This document shows positions 5,355 through 5,394 of a DNA stretch of 5,394 nucleotides, one piece after another; within the stretch, counting starts at the first letter, position 1, and the number at the start of each line of letters is the position of its first letter. A program made the translations under genes and the position numbers. The notes beneath the pieces were generated by a model. It searched no databases. It was not told where the DNA came from and saw only the letters and a program-made list of their open reading frames with translations. This DNA is from an uncultured Lachnospiraceae bacterium. Lineage in GTDB: Bacteria; Bacillota; Clostridia; Lachnospirales; Lachnospiraceae. The DNA lies in assembly GCA_910585255.1 (NCBI GenBank), contig CAJUEI010000234.1:1-5394 (forward strand), in the 5' to 3' direction.

Positions 5355-5391
5355 GAAATGGGAACACACCTTAACGGAATGTTCCCATTTT
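5355..5391 (-). terminator. Terminator of the gene upstream of obgE (probably rpmA, outside the window)
   Basis: An exact 11-bp inverted repeat pairs 5390-5380 with 5366-5356 (AAATGGGAACA/TGTTCCCATTT) around a 13-base loop. On the minus strand the stem is followed by CTTTTAT, giving the expected T-rich tail; on the plus strand only TTTTCCA follows, so minus is the better reading. It lies about 115 bases before the obgE start, so it would end or reduce transcription coming from the gene beyond the right edge. Naming that gene rpmA rests on usual Clostridia gene order, not on sequence seen here. Confidence 0.72.
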
Positions 5392-5394
5392 CCA

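Overview
The window looks like an ordinary chromosomal stretch of a low-GC Gram-positive anaerobe of the class Clostridia, most likely a Lachnospiraceae-type gut bacterium. This is inferred from the AT-rich intergenic DNA, strong AGGAGG-type ribosome binding sites, the Firmicutes-type LexA and LexA boxes, and the gene order obgE-yhbY-nadD-yqeK-rsfS next to lexA. No rRNA or species-specific marker is present, so family level is a judgement.

Layout from left to right. (1) Positions 1-225, minus strand: the N-terminal 75 codons of a small secreted His/Gly/Tyr-rich protein that runs off the left edge. (2) Positions 226-501: an AT-rich divergent intergenic region with a near-consensus sigma-A promoter firing rightward. 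(3) Positions 502-948, plus strand: an uncharacterised coiled-coil plus zinc-ribbon protein, closed by a long intrinsic terminator. (4) Positions 1038-1739, plus strand: lexA with its promoter and two LexA-box-like operators, followed by a hairpin. (5) Positions 1862-3832, minus strand: rsfS, yqeK, nadD and yhbY, read as yhbY>nadD>yqeK>rsfS, closely spaced and each with a clear ribosome binding site. A promoter candidate and small repeats lie ahead of yhbY. (6) Positions 3950-5239, minus strand: obgE, full length. (7) Positions 5240-5394: a hairpin-rich leader ahead of obgE, and at the edge an intrinsic terminator that probably ends the upstream minus-strand gene. That gene is off-window, and rpmA would be the usual neighbour.

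How the genes fit together. ObgE, YhbY and RsfS act on the large ribosomal subunit: assembly GTPase, pre-50S-associated RNA-binding protein, and L14-binding silencing factor. NadD makes the dinucleotide in NAD synthesis, and YqeK hydrolyses Ap4A, so the cluster pairs ribosome maturation with nucleotide/NAD homeostasis. LexA is the SOS repressor and appears to control itself. It is convergent with the ribosome cluster and not part of it.

I see no mobile element, CRISPR array, toxin-antitoxin pair, phage gene or tRNA/rRNA, and no convincing evidence of a new biological system. The least explained parts are the structured obgE leader, the repeats around the yhbY promoter, and the two uncharacterised proteins at the left.
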